From contig NC_089857.1 in NCBI RefSeq assembly GCF_036373705.1, positions 40,310,784 to 40,374,783 of the forward strand: a stretch of 64,000 bases of DNA, written 5' to 3'. Source of the stretch: Amia ocellicauda. Taxonomy: Eukaryota; Chordata; Actinopteri; Amiiformes; Amiidae. Below, one piece after another: positions 33,564 through 48,440 of the stretch (within the stretch, counting starts at the first letter, position 1; each line of letters begins with the position of its first letter). The notes below the pieces were generated by a model. That model was not told where the DNA came from. It searched no databases and saw only the letters and a program-made list of their open reading frames with translations. The position numbers and the translations under genes are program-made.

Positions 33564-36500
33564 GTATGCTTTTTGCTTTAGTTTCTGTAGTGTTTATCCT
33601 CAAACACGATAACTAACAGATTTTAAGGGAATGTGGCCGTGATTTCAGCCATATGTTGTCAATTAAGACAATATGCAAAACAGTGAAAAAGAGGCTCATC
33701 ATAAAAATTATAAAACATCTATCTATATATATTTTAATAGTTTTATTTTTAACACTGAGCTGCACATTTCTGTTAATTCCCATCTCCAGAACAGCACTAG
33801 ACAAGTCGAAGAGACTGACTATTTTGGGGGCCCAGTTGCTTGCTGTAGTTCAGTTTCAAATGCAATAAGGCTCTGAATAGTAATTGTTAACTGTTTGTAC
33901 CTTTTAATACGTCATAGTCTAGGCAGAAGCAGCAAACTGATATGTAAATACAACTGTTAAATGTCTTTCCACTCAATAAAAATATTGTGCATTTTAAATG
34001 CAAACCTCTTCTCCCTTAGAACTTGCCTGATACAAACCTTTTCTTTTTTTTTTCCACAAAAAACACTCAAAAATTCTACAGGCATAAAAAGTCAATACAA
34101 TCATCCAAAAAGCATGGATTACAAGGCTATTATTGTTGTGGCAGTGTGACAACAGAAATGTCTTTGTCCCCTGCTGTGTCAAACACTTGATTTTGTCTCC
34201 AATCTGAATTTCACTATTATATGAATTTCTGTTGCAGCAACAGGCATAGGAATATGCAGACCGTGCTGCTCATTTCCCTAAATACTGAGAGGAACTGACC
34301 GTTGTTCACACTGCGATTATGTACCAAACTGTACAAAAAGTATAAGAAACTGTCAAAAAGGTTCCTGGTATGAAACAGCACAACTTTTATTGTTTTATTT
34401 AAAAACTATATATTTGTGCTTTTCATCATCCACATGAAAGGATTAGTATGTATGCAGGCGTGGCTTGTATCACAAACACTTGGCCGAAGGGACGTTTTGC
34501 TCAGGACCTCAATTCGACACGAGTGTTTGAGTGTTTACACAAGGCACGCTTCCCATAGGAGAGTGAGCCCTGCCTCTTGAACAAGTCCAGTTGAGACATC
34601 TTGTGTTTGGTGTGCTTTAAACCCGGGGACTGGGGACTGTTTATTGTAAAAATTTAGATGTTAATTGATAGAAAGAGAAGTGAACGCTCAAATCATAAGT
34701 GGCTTTCATGGAACTTAACCTTGTTAGTCAAGGGGTGCCTGTATACATAGATTTTTTTCCCCTTCCAGTCATTTGTTGGTATAAGGCCTATTCATTTGGT
34801 TATTATGATATATTAACACCTGGAGGAAGTAGGAATAATTTAGAAATAATTGTAAATCAAACTAATGATGTACTGTTATCCATACCAATACTGAAACCAA
34901 TATTGTGTACAGAGACACATGAAAATGATAATGAAAAGGAGGATATAAAAGGACAAACAATGTGATATTCAAAAGGCATAAAAAGACAGTTGCAAAATAA
35001 TTTCTGAAACCTCACAGCCTCTTTTGAAGGCTTTATAAAACGTATCCACTTCCAGCACCTTTAAAAGTAATACCGAAATGAATCTATTCTAAAATACCAG
35101 GCTTTAAAAATCACTTTGCAATCAACTTATTGTCTCACCTCTTTCAAAGATCATGTTGAAAGTCTTCCAATATTCCTCCTCGTTATTATCAGATCTGTTT
35201 CTCTCAAGATGTTCAAATTTCACGGTATGTATTAAAAAATAATTGAATGGGATTCTTTTCATATACATAATGCTTATACATCTTTAAACATGACTACAGC
35301 CTGAAAAATAGTCAAGAACAAACTTATGAAATGTCAAATTCTTCATAAAACGCATACATCGGAATACAGCATATAACCAAATAGCTTTACAACACTAACA
35401 TATCTCTTAAGACATTTGTGTTTCAACTTAAACATGCCGATTCTACATATTTAAGAACAGCAGCAGCGTTTTGCAAGTTTTAAGTAAGGCAAACATTTAT
35501 TTCTTTAAAGTGAAACAGGTCTGCATGGCAACCTGTTTCTTGGCAGCTCGCACTAAAAATAAGTTGCTTATTGAACAAAGCTCAATATTTTGGACATAAC
35601 TGTAGTGTAATGAGATGTAATATTCTGAACTGAATGAAGACATATAGTCTACTCTACACCCATTCGTCTATGAGGATATTTGCCCTGTTTAGTTACTTTT
35701 CAAACAGAACTGATATGAAATCAAAATCATACCATTTAATGGATTGTCCTTGTGATGATATTAATCTTCATCCATAACAGAGGTTCAAATGTAGATTTCT
35801 ACAAAAACCCAAGATACTATACTATGAGATATTATAGCTTATTCATCAAACATTCATACAATACAAAATCAACTGTGCATATAAAATATGAACCACAACG
35901 AATTTTCGTGTCTCTCTTCATTATACAATTATGAACAGAATATTATTTCATTCTTTCACTTATTGTAAAGATCTAAAATAAAACATTTATGATGTAATTC
36001 CATAACTGTAAACTGTAGTATGATATGCTATTACCATCATGTTTGTTTCCTTTGACGTACACGCTGCATTTCTTAAAGAGCAGACCGTAACTTTACACTG
36101 ACGAGAACACAGGGGCACTTTGGTCAATGCCTGTAAAACCATTTATAGTAAATTCTCACAATTGTATCATTCTCAGTGGAACAGCAACTTACATTCAAAT
36201 GTATGGCTTTCTTGGCATCCAGCAACTGAGAGGTTTATGTCAATTGGCAAGTAATAGAATTACTTTCCTGGCTTAAGGGATCTTTGAACTTATCCCTATT
36301 TAAAACTGCTTAGCAAGCTTTAAATGTCAGTCTATTGGTATTTAAGAATATTGGCACTTACTATTGCAGCTTTTACTACTGAAACATCATCTGTGTACAT
36401 ACATGCTCGAGTCTACATTAATATTACATGTAACAAAGAAAAAAAAGCGTTTATGTAAATATTAATTAAATGAACTGAACTGAGTAATTAGCTTTCCCCT

Positions 36501-38775
36501 TTACAAAACGTACCTTCAAAATGCACATGTAATGATAATTAATGATGCAAAAAAAAACAAAAAACGTGCATTTGGCTTTTCTATTTCATATGGGTCAATA
36601 GACTCTTCTAAGCAACACATACACTGAATACTGACATGGTACGCATGTAGGTTAATCATTTACATCTGAAATACAGAAAGGGCTGATGTTCTTTCTACAT
36701 ATTTTCCTACATTTTTAGGAGTACAGCAAGGTTTAATTACAGCTCCCAACAGGGAAATTTGAAAAAAGGAAAGGGTTTATTATGTTGTTTCACCTACTTT
36801 TAAGCTTCCCTTATTAAGGCAGGTTGATAAAGGGGTTTCCTTTAAGGATTTTGATACTTTGTAAACAACAGCAACAATATCAAAAACATCAGTAATGAAT
36901 TACACCCAATGCAAAATATTGAGTAAAGGCAAATGAAATGAAAATAATTTATTGTTACCAGTCTTGCCTTCCATCGGGAGCTGACAGTGAAATAAAATCA
37001 CACAATCGGCTGCTTCTTGACAGATGGCACAGTGAGGATTTTCGATCTTGATTGGGTCACAGTATGCTTGTCTGAGTTTTGAAGAGCTGATGTTCTGATA
37101 GCCGGTGTGATTGTGCCTTTTCTTACACAAGCACTGATTTTGTTTTTGCCATCCACATTCACATATCAACAAAAAATCCTCTTCATATCAGTATGTAAAG
37201 TGGCATTTAAGTAGTTAAAATTTGAACTGTTTCTACAGACAAAGACTGGCACTTACGTTACCTGATGTAATCTTAACTACAATAGCCGAAGATAATCACT
37301 AATGGAGCACTAATGCATAATTACAAAGCCAGCTACACAAACTCTTCCCACCATGCTCTCTGTAATTAAAGGGAGGTGATGTCACAAACATCCATATGCA
37401 AATTATGCATATCTCAGTATGGCTTTTCCTTCAACCCAGAAGAATAGTGTGTAGCTATGAAGGCACTGTCTTATCTGTAACACAACAGTAATAGATATAG
37501 TGGGCTTCTAAAACTTTTTGCTTCATTATTTGTATAATTCCGTATTATTTCATGTGAAACAGTGTCCAGCTCAGACAATACCTCGGGTCTGGCTAATGGT
37601 AAATGCTGCATACTGTACTGCACTGTGCAGTCACAGAAAGGGTGCTTTGCTGTTGTTCTCTAATCCCAGCTGGAGTCACTGTGGTGAGCGCAGATAAAGT
37701 GATCGAGATCAATCAAAGGACAGAAGAAGCTACATAGTAATGAATCTTTAAGTAGAACCTTTAATTATAGAGTGAGGACACATTCTAAGTTGCGGTAGCG
37801 GCTCTATGTACATAGTCTTGCCAAGCACTTTTCAATTTGGTAACGTGAAGTTTGGCTTACCAATGTGCTACAATACTATTCTGCAGCTTGTAAGACCGCA
37901 AGCATTGGCATATACATTGCATTGAAATGCAGTACTGAGGGTCAATTAAAGAGTATTTTTTTCTGCACTACAGAGTTTCTAATTTAGAGTTTTGCAATCA
38001 CAATGCACATTATACTACAAAAGCCTGTAGCTCAGTCCAGCTAATAATGGCAGTTGACGATCTCTGGCTTAACTTGATACAGGTCTTTGGCCAGGTAACC
38101 ACATCACTCCTCTACAATTCGTGTTCGGTGCAGGACACACACAGTTCTGTTTTATGTGAACTCAATGACTGCAGCCTATTCTGTTACGCATTACACTTTT
38201 TCATTCCTACTGACCTTATCTTATAATTACAGCAAACTGATAAGTTGTCTGAATACCTTATGGTAGAACTTGCATTAGAAAGTAGTAGCCTATACTACTA
38301 ATTTACATGGCAGTCAATTAGGGGTACCTATTAATAGCTTACATTAAACAATTCGCTTTGCTTACTAATGTTTTTGCTTTGTTTTGTTTGTCAGATTTCA
38401 GAAATGGCACCAAGGCCACATATGTGCTCAGCTCACCTGCCGAGGCAAAAGTATTTTATGAGAATAGATTCGGATCATTAGTAATCAGGTTTGCTATTCA
38501 CTGTGTTCAGATGAAGCTCGAGGCAGAGCAATTAGCAGATTATAAGGTCTGCTTCAAACACGTTGTTTTGTAAAACTGACCACATTTCATGCTGCTGCTT
38601 AATTAAATGGTGGACCAAAAAGCATTCCTTGCTTATGACTGTGCTGAGTCGAGTGTATGCACTCATATTATAAACATCTTTTATACAACATATAACAAAA
38701 CACTGAAAATACTTCCTTTAAAAGCTCTTCCATATTCCCTCACCTTACAGATATTTGAACGATTCTCTCTTTAGG
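29764..38775. other. Gene-free interval between CCDC152 and GHR
   Basis: About 9 kb without a recognisable exon or complete transposon. It holds a long (TA)n at 33486-33560 and otherwise AT-rich single-copy-looking sequence. A Cys-rich 90-codon minus-strand frame at 37172-36900 (contains NPHCAICQEAADC) matches no family I know. Conserved non-coding elements could exist here but cannot be judged from one sequence. Confidence 0.5.
33486..33560. repeat. Long (TA)n microsatellite
   Basis: About 75 bp of uninterrupted AT dinucleotides, the longest simple repeat of its kind in the window. Its length may be misassembled or polymorphic. Confidence 0.95.
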
Positions 38776-38781
38776 TTTATT
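38776..38781 (-). terminator. ghr: Candidate proximal GHR polyadenylation signal
   Basis: Minus-strand AATAAA about 285 nt beyond the GHR stop. Vertebrate GHR 3' UTRs are often longer, so a more distal site may be the main one. Confidence 0.3.
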
Positions 38782-39063
38782 GAAGTATTCAGTGGAAACA
38801 AAAAAATAAATCTGGGGGGTGGACAATAGTACGCAATTCCACTAAAATATTATTTCACGGACCACCTTCAAATACATCGTCCTTCTCCCATATTGAGCTA
38901 CTTCTATGTCAGTAGCTAAGAGAGAAAAAATAAAATAAAGAAAACATTCCCAGCTCCTCAAATTAGCATTACTCATGCTTCTCGTGCACGTTGTCTGCTG
39001 CGGGCTGTTTTGGTTTTCTGCATGAAAGGTAAGGGTTCATCCCAGTCCGTGATCCTGACATAT

Positions 39064-39957
39064 TTAGGGTGTAATGTTTCCCAGAAGGTCAGGGGTGAGG
39101 TATCCGACTGGCATAGGCAACACCTTGGTGGGCAACACTGTGGGGTTTAAAAGAAGGCTCTGCTGTGAATTCACATCCTGCACCAAGGTGTAGTCCGGGA
39201 CCTGGGGTAGGGAGCTTGGAGACGCTTCATCAATGGTGTAGGGGCTCACCGGTGGACTCTCTGCCGGCAAGCGGTCCTCCTGGGTGAAGCTCTTCTCTGG
39301 GCGCGGCTCGTGCTCGCTCAGGGCAGGAATGGCACTTATCTGTTTGGCGTCGGTCTCAGAGGTGTAGGCATTGTCTGTGATCACAGCGAACGGGCATTTC
39401 CTCTCCTTGAGGGGGCTCTCCTTTCCCGGGGTCTTCTCCACTTTGCACTGCTGCCCCGGTGACAGCAGCACGCCTCCGGTGGCAGTGATGTCGCTCACTT
39501 GGGCGTAGAAGTCCATGTTCACCCAGCTCTGGTTGCTCAGCTGTGTCTGGATCAGGGGGCGACTCCCTGCCTGGTCAGCTGGGGAGGGAGCGCTCTGTGT
39601 GGCCTCCAGGAGCGGGGGGCCGAGGCCAGGAAGGCTCAGTGGGAAAGGGTTGCTTTCCGAATGCAGTAGAGTGGGGTCTTCCTTGGCAGCCTCGGACTGA
39701 CCAAAGTTCTCAGAGTCGGGGAGCTCCGGTTCGTAGCAGCTGGCTCGTCCGGAGTCGTCATCCTTCATGCTGAGCGTGTTGTTGGCGTTGAGCGGGGCCA
39801 GGTCGAGCAGCTTGTGGGTGTCCGAGTGGTCTATCTTCTCCCCAGGCTCGTCAATGTCCAGCTCGATGAATTCCACCCACAGGTCTTCGTTGTAGTGCTC
39901 GGGTTTGTAGATGTGGTGGCTGGTCAGGATGGAGTTGACTTCATCTAGCTGGCCTTT
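39064..39957 (-). CDS. ghr: GHR intracellular exon (297 aa)
   Basis: Begins [20 protein letters not shown] after Box 1. [12 protein letters not shown] is the conserved ubiquitin-dependent endocytosis motif. Candidate STAT5 or SHP docking tyrosines lie in [30 protein letters not shown] and VGYLTPDLL. The segment DFYAQVSDI...LLSPGQ is the most conserved distal block in vertebrate GHRs. It ends NITP-TAA, close to the usual family C-terminus. Confidence 0.95.
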   Translation of the reverse strand, partial: KGQLDEVNSILTSHHIYKPEHYNEDLWVEFIELDIDEPGEKIDHSDTHKLLDLAPLNANNTLSMKDDDSGRASCYEPELPDSENFGQSEAAKEDPTLLHSESNPFPLSLPGLGPPLLEATQSAPSPADQAGSRPLIQTQLSNQSWVNMDFYAQVSDITATGGVLLSPGQQCKVEKTPGKESPLKERKCPFAVITDNAYTSETDAKQISAIPALSEHEPRPEKSFTQEDRLPAESPPVSPYTIDEASPSSLPQVPDYTLVQDVNSQQSLLLNPTVLPTKVLPMPVGYLTPDLLGNITP

Positions 39958-42654
39958 CTGTGAAGGACGAAAAAGCACCATTGGTATTAGTAGTCTTGTC
40001 TTCGGAGTGGTTCACAGCAAATTGCCACCAAATTAATGTTCTATATGATATCATGGCTGGATGTCTTAAAATTTTTGAGAATGATCCTTTCACATATCAC
40101 AGCTACACCGTTTGATGTTCCATTTCAAAGTGTGAGTGTTTAATGAGTAATAACACCATTGCTGTACTTCTTAAAACCACAGTAAATGAAGGGAGTGTTA
40201 TTTAACATTAAAACTGTAATAACAATAACCCATCAAAGACCAAGCTAATGACTTGGAAGACCCACGTTTGTTGTGTGGGCTGTGGCTTGCTGTTGTTACT
40301 TTTCCATGTACTTGTTTATTTTAGAGCATTTCTCTTTATTTAAAGGATCAAATGTTCTTTCTTTCAAAATGGATTACACCAGCTGGTATTGTTAATTAAA
40401 AGTCAACATGTTTGCCATTTCTGCAACAATCTCCTTTTCTGGTGAACTGCTTGCGGTCTCCTTTATGGACCTTGATTAAGGAAATTGCTGCTGTGATAAA
40501 GCGAAATATAGCAGCCCCGTGTACCCTGTCAATCCACATGCATTTAGTAGGTCAACAATCACCAGTTTACATTGGAACTATACATTTCTTGCCTTTTCAG
40601 ATGCTTCAGAAACATCCATTATCACTCATAGCTCAGTTTTTACTCAATCGGAGTTTGGACCTCTTCAGCCTTTGCTTTCCTTTAAGTCGTTATGGAAATT
40701 GATTGAAAACAATATTGCTCCACTCCTATCACTTGTTATACAATGACCACTAACATCTGTCTGCAGCACAGCACATTTTAAATTATTACTCTTCTGCCAA
40801 CCCTAAAAAACACAGACATCAGTACGAATGATCCTGTGTCTGCCTTCTCTGTTTAGGGTTTTGCATTATCTGGTTGCTTCCTGGCTACAGACGTCAGTAG
40901 TGGCAAACTCTCGTTATGATAATTATCATTCAGAGTTCACACACCGTTTCATAACGCAGAGACAGCTTCAGTCTGTGTTTATAAATGATCCGTTACTAAA
41001 CTTGGATTGCAGGCTCTGCTCCTTTATGGATTTATAACATTTCGTTAGATTTTTTTTTCTACTTTACCGACCGCCATTAAGTATCCATAAAGAATTGCTC
41101 TTCCAGTGCCAAAGGGGCTTTATTGCTCCCTAACCATCCAAAGACACAATCAAGGTGTTACCTTTCATATGTACACTCACAACATAAACATTACTTTAAC
41201 ATCAACTCTCAGATACCAGGAGCATTTTTCTTACACTGCATGCTGTCTGGGGGACGTTGGTAAGCCTAGGGGGTCCTGCATCATGATTGGACTGAAATAT
41301 GTAAAGTGTAGCATGCAAACTAATCAGACTGCTTATCCAAAATGCATGTTTACACAGATTGAAAATTGCTGTAATATAATGTTATAGACTATCCTGATGC
41401 AAGGACTGTAAATGATGATGTAAGCGTTGACGATACCTTGAGCAGCTCTGAGTCGATCCCTTTAATTTTGGGAACTGGGACAGGCGGCAGCAAAATCACC
41501 ATCAACCTTGGAGACAAGTAAAATCAATCAGAGGCAGTTTCAGTGAATTCTTGGGCTGAAGATGAAGCCAGGCGTCTTCTCTTTTCTTTTTTTTTACATC
41601 TTGTTGTAATCTGGCACTGCGAAGTAGTAGGAGAATTAATTCCAGCATAGTTCAAACATGGACAGGTTCCCAAATTTCAGCTATGAATAGAAACCAAAAA
41701 CTCCTTATTCTTTATGACAGCCAGGTATCGAGTTGTGTTTTTTAACCTTAAAAGGATTGGAAGACAAATACGTGACATAAACAACAATGCCAGAAATGAC
41801 AGGCTTGGGCCTCTCCAGTCCTCTGCAGTTACAGGTTAGTTTAACTGGGATGGCATCATGATTGTTCATATAACATTTATAGTAAAATAATATACAGTGT
41901 AATGTTTTGCACGGCCGTTACCACGTAATTAATACGATATTTTCATATGCATTTACAGAATGATACATGTCGTTCTATATTTAATCAGATTATAACTACC
42001 TATACAAACTATGCGTTTACCTCTGTTGTTGAGAGAAAACTATGAGCATCAGCAGTATCACCACTCCCACCGCACCCAAGATCAGGACGAATGCAACGGG
42101 AAAGGTCAACTCTGAAAAAGAGCAACACAGGAACTTGACTCCCTTTACAACACGGAGACCAACTTGGAGTAGAAACAGTCGACTGCATTTGAGTGTTGTG
42201 TATAACTGGAAAGAAATGTTCACAGTTTCCACACTTTGTTTCTGATCCTCAGCAGTTTCTTCACAGCAGCTTCCTTATCTAGTTCACCCATGCAGGTCGA
42301 GCAGAGGCCTGAGATTTCGAGGTGAAAACAGGCAGAGCTAGGTGTGATCAACAGCGATCAATGCCTTTCGTCATCTGTTTTCATCCAAGGCCACACTGGC
42401 TCCACTGCTCACATCCCATTGACACCCATAACCACTTCAACTGACCTTCAAGTTAAATAACCCCGCCTCTCACCTTTAGTAGGTATCCTAGGAACGTATA
42501 CCAATATCGGGTCACTGAAATCACCGAAGTTGTCAAATGCCGGCATCTTACAGCGCACCCGGACCTCATAGTCTGTGTCAGTCTTGAGCCCGTAGAGAGA
42601 CTGGTACGTTTGCTTTTCAATATCCATCTGGAAGCAGGAAAAGAATAAATATTA

Positions 42655-42695
<41 letters not shown>

Positions 42696-45600
42696 GCGTA
42701 AGTGTTTTAATATAACAGATGAGCACTGGTCTACAATTCAAGGGAAATGATTAAGAAAGTTACAGAAGTCTATTAAACATGATTATTATATAATTGATAA
42801 TTTCTTTCTCTGTTTGCTGTCTAATGAGCAGATGTCACTGGCTCATGCAGACTGTGGGGCGGTGTGAGAAGCTGCCTTCGTACACGTCCCTCTCAACGTC
42901 CCTCTCAATCACGGCCTCGACAGAGCGCTGGCAGAGCGGTGCGGGGGTCTGAAACGTGATCTTCTGTCACTAGGAGTCATGAATCTCATTTCACTCTGCA
43001 GCTATTATATAGTTAAGTCCACGTTACCCGTGTTGAACATTGAAAGGAGGGCTGTAAATTAACCTTTGGATTCACCGAGCCCCATAGCGCTTATTGTTAT
43101 TAATGCGGATCTGAGTTGTGTTGCCCTGCCTGTAGTTGTTCTTGTAAAACACAACTGAATAAATAAGGGATTTCTCACCAAAATATTTTGAGGATCATTC
43201 TGTCCCTCCAGGGAGAGACTCCATAGAAAATAAGAACATAAGAAAATGTACAATCGAGAGGAGGCCATTCGACCCACCGTGCTTGTTTGGTGTCCATTAA
43301 TAACTAAGTGATCCAAGGATCCCATCCAGTCTATTTTTGAATGTTGCCAAATTTTCAGCTTCAACCACTGTAAATGCCTTGAAGCCCATATAGAACAGTA
43401 TACAGTGCTGTGCTATAGGACGAGGTAGAACTGCACACATGCAAGAGCCAGGGAGCACAACGTGACTAATATTGATGAACCCACACAGTTATATACCTAC
43501 CACTGTCCACTCAGATTCGTTAAAGACTCTATACTGAGCCTCGTAGACCAGGCTCATCCACCCGGCCTGCACGTCCGCCGAGGGGGGCGGCTCCCACCGT
43601 ATGATGATGTCAAAGTGCTGCCCGGTCCGGCTCACATTCAGCAAGGTCCAGTTCAGTCCGATAGGGGGGTCTGGGTATACTGGATAAGACACAGAAGAAC
43701 AGTCAGAGATTCCTGCCCACTGGTGACTTTCCTATCTAACGCTTTATTGGGACACTTCCTGGTTTAGAAATGGTTTGGCAGGTTACCTCTTCTTAATCTT
43801 TCTAAGTTTACCAGAGACTTAATCTCTGCTCTTCTTTGAGGCAGAGGGAGGAAGCCATTTCTCCCCCCCCCACTACCTTAGTTTCTAATTTTAAAATTTG
43901 ACCAAATCGGCCTCCTACTAACTGTCAGGACTGCATCAGAGTAAGTCATAGGCTCTGTGCTGGGCCTCACCGATGTTTTCCACACTGAAGAACATCTGAT
44001 CGTACGTGACATTCTGCAACTTGGATCGGAGCTGGATGCTGTACAAAGTCCAGATAGATGTGTATGTCTTATTGAAGTAGCATTCGTTTCCTGCAGGAGA
44101 ACTGTAGTCTGGGCACTCCTTCCAATCTTTCTGTGTACTGGAGAAATAGACAAAGGACTTCAGGTTGTTTTTTTCACAACAGAAAAAGGCATTAACACAG
44201 AGATGGTGAAAGAGCACACATCTTGTATCCAACCCTTTGTCCCCCTGTGGATTATTTTACAAAGCCATAAATAGACAGATTTGGATTACTTCACTGTTTT
44301 GCTGCACTCTGCTCCACTTTACTATGAAGCGTGTGAAATGTTAGTTACCTACGGCTACAAATACTGAGCCCCCGCATCTTAATTCATATTCTCTGTGCAA
44401 TGTTATTACAACTCTAGAAACTTAACTCCATTATGGAAAAATATATCTGAGAAATGAAAGTCATAGAGGTTATTGTTTAAACTCACTGAAAGAGCAATTT
44501 GTTTGTTATTGACAACTGCTACAGGAAAGATTTCAACAGCATATTTCACAGGAGCACAGAAGTCAGTTATTATAAAATGTTACTGTATGATGACATTACT
44601 AGACATTTTACTTGTACAAACAGGCAACTATGAAGTGTACATGTTCATGGGCATTGTTTAAATATCTATTAAGAGCTCCTAGAAAATAATTGGCTTCAGG
44701 CATCTATTTTAATGATGAGTTTCAGCTTAGAGGAGGATCTGTGGGTGTCAGTTTGTGATATGCTTTAGAAACACTGTCCCCATGTTTTCACCAGCTTTGC
44801 CTGTAGATGCAGTGAATGGAATAGTCTTCAAAGTCTGGAAAACTTTGTATGGCAAATAATAAAGCATCTTTTCTAGCCCTCAATACTGCAAAGCTCAAAC
44901 AATTAACTAAAAATCTCATCTATGGGCATACATACAAATATATACTACAACACAAAAGCCATGCATCCCCTCTTGTCAAGTTCCTTACAAACCAGTTGTT
45001 AGTATGGGGTAAAAAGACAATACAAAAAACAAACAACATCTGCTAAAGTTTAGAGATTTGATCATTCTTGTGCCAAAGCCAAGAACGCATACCTGCATCC
45101 AATTATATGTCCTCATTTACAGCTCTGCAGCCAAAACCCGTAAAGAAACGGATCGAGATAGAAGGAAAGGAGCGAAACACGGATGGTGTCACACAACAGC
45201 TCCTATGCTGATGCACCACTTAGAAATGTGAGGAATTGTACATGCAAAACCTCTTTCTTAATAAAAGAATAAGGACTGCATAAACCAGGTTTTAATGATA
45301 ATTTGGGGTGATTTGGAGGGAAGCATCATTCAAATTAATTCCATATATGAACTCCCCTCTAGATTGTCTGTTAATGCTTTTCCTCTGAGCTGCTGCGGTC
45401 ACTTACTTGTCATTCTTGAGGAAGAACACCCTCAGGGCACCAGGCTCAGTCAGGTTGTGGAAGCTCCCTGGGCTCCACCAGCATCTGAACGTCTCCTGCT
45501 CCCGGGACCGACAGCCGGTGAAGTGGGGACCTTTCGGGGGCTCTGAAAGGAAGTTCAAAGGCAATCAGCGTCCCAGAAAACATGAACTGTGGAACAGCTT

Positions 45601-48373
45601 TTCTCAGCAATCAGCACCCCAGAACAGCAGACACATGATAACTGGAGACAGCCCAGAGAATGGGACCATTGGGGAAACTGCGATACGTGGAAACTTTGCC
45701 AAGATACGAAAGCCATATTCTGTGCGGTTAACTTTACAGGAATAGGGGTGAATGTAAATGAGAACACATCAAGGAGAACTATAACAGTTCTGAATAATAA
45801 ACATGAACTTTGTGCAATATTAAACTTTCCAGAGGCTGCCAGAAATTCAATAGGCTGCACAGAAACATGTTGACAATTTTGAGCTAGAACTCAACTGGTG
45901 GCAGGGAGTTAAACAACCCCCTGCTTCCCCATAACATCTAAAACACTAACTTGGTGAAAACATTGATCTTTTTAGGAGCCCTGTCTACTCGGGAGGGCAA
46001 GAAGGTGAATTAATTCTCTTGTGATGGCAGATTCAATGGTTTAATTTTAATCACCTCTAAAGCTATCATAGCTGCCAGTAAGGCAAAACAGGAGAAGAAC
46101 AAGAGCCGCCCCCAAGTTTGTTAAGTGGGCTATCTCTGTGGTCCAATTGACACTGTGTCATCGTATGTACAAACGTAATGTAACTGAAGACACAGAAGAA
46201 GCATCTGCTAGGCCTCTTCACATGTGCCAGGGTTTCCTAGAAGTGCAGTATAAGCTTGTGCAATTTCCAGAGGACAGCCTCTTTTGGAATTTCATTCTGT
46301 TTCGGACGCAGGTGGCAGGGTCCCTCTTAAATGTCAGAGTAGAGTTACCAAGTGGCCCGAGGTTCACTATGGTATATTTCAATTTTTCCTGAGATGTGCA
46401 GAGGTCTAACAGCTTCTATTTGTCAGAATTAGCTCTAACACTGACCTGAACATCCCTATAGACTCATAGTGTAAGACAAGCATGTACAGTCTGTGGATAA
46501 AAAAACAATATTTTGCCTGAAACCTGATGCTATGAAAATACTTGTCATTTGGTAGGAAGTTTATCAAGCCTGGAAAAGTTTGAAAAACAGATAATAAATA
46601 AATAAAACAGTGCCAGTGGAGAGATCAGTGACCAAAAGGCCAAACTAACTGGTTGTGTTTCCTGTAAAAGCAGCTTAAATAAATACAAGGTATAAAATGC
46701 AGACAGAAGAGAAAGTGTTACATTTCTTACACTGCATGCAAACAGCAGTTAAATAATTTCTATTCATTTTTAGACTGGTTGCACATTCACTTATTCCATT
46801 TAAATACATTTCCTCTACACTTAAAGTACATAGCCAGAAATCAATGGGAACGGTTGCAGCTCAGCTTTTCTGGAAATACCAATTGATGGCAACCTTTAAA
46901 CCCCCGTTATGCACAACGCAAGATCAGCAAGATCGTGAAATAAGTGACAGAGGCTAAGTGATTGAGAAACTGAACTGAAACACAAACAAATAAACAAACA
47001 AAAAACATCATGCTCAGATGAAAAATCAAAAGTCTTAAATGTTTGCCCCACAGATAGGGCTGACACAGATACAGTACATTTTATACATGCATACACAGAT
47101 GTGTTAATATTCTTTTTAGGTCAGACTTTGTATTGTTTTTGTGGTGTGCTAGATTATTTTTTAATTAATTCGAATTCGATTATATTTTTTGAATTACCAA
47201 ATTTGTTTTGGTAATTTAATAAAGGCACTGATGTGAGACAAAAATATTAAATGTGCAATTGTTGCAAGCAAGACTGTGTAACCCATGTGTGAATTTCAGC
47301 TCTGTGTATCACACCGGAGAGGCCAGGTGCAGTATTTCTGTGTAGCTGATTTTCAGAAAAACACTTTCATCCAAGGCCATAGAGAGAACAGAGGACAAAG
47401 AAGGAGTCTGTGATAAAGTTTGGGGTACCTTAGTAACCTCACTGACGTCATGTAGTTGCCCAGCAACCAAGGGAGTAATCTTCTATATGATAGTATGTTC
47501 TTTAGAAAAACTTTAGACGAGTCTTCGTTTCCGGAGCGCTTCATTAGATCTGAATGAACAGCTTTGGTATTATTCTAATTAGACCGGGCCGGGCTCTATG
47601 TCCCTATCAGCACTAGATGGTACTCTGTAATATTAATATCATTTGGTTGTCTCACTCTGTTCATGTTCTCAATTCAAATAGCAAGTATTAACTTATTAAA
47701 AATAAATGACATCAATTTACATTTAAATTATGTCTAATAATCTGAAAATTATCTCTCATTGTTCTCATGTTTTCAAGAATGCAATAATACTATCAGTTCA
47801 TAGCCGTCAGTTTGATGCATTTCTAGTTTTACAAGATTCAGGCTCTAATTCCATACATCTATACTAAGGTAACAAATTAAATATTAAGACCTTGAAAAAT
47901 GGAAACCTGAAGAAGCATAAGGTGGCTGTGTAAAATAATCAAACAAATCTAGCTGCACACCTTCTGTAGAAATACTGTTATAGTTTTGTATTTAAAATAA
48001 ACAGTTTGTTTAAATTGATTAATGATCCCAGATCGACTTGTTTTTGTGGGGCTAGTTTCCCTATGGGATTGAAGAAACAATGTTTCACCAACAAAGCATG
48101 CATATGGAACCATATTAAACAGCAAAGCTCAGGCAGCAGAGAAGGAAACTCACAGGGGCTTTGTGCTGTGATAGAGGATTCAGATCAGAGCTCTGTACAT
48201 CAATCAGTTAAAAGAGGGACAGAGGTCCACTTGGCTGATAGCCCTTGCTTTACAAACAAGCTAATCAAGAAGGTTATCGTTTTCAAGTTGCACTATTTTA
48301 TTGCCTTTTCACCCAGCATCCAGCAGAGACCATTTTCAGGTTTTGGTTTTGCTGTCCCATAAAACTGTGGTGG

Positions 48374-48440
<67 letters not shown>

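Noticed and set aside
36900..37172. Cys-rich minus-strand ORF (NPHCAICQEAADC) as a zinc-binding gene
   Set aside because: Cysteine spacing matches no known finger, and no splice or promoter context is evident. Most likely chance.
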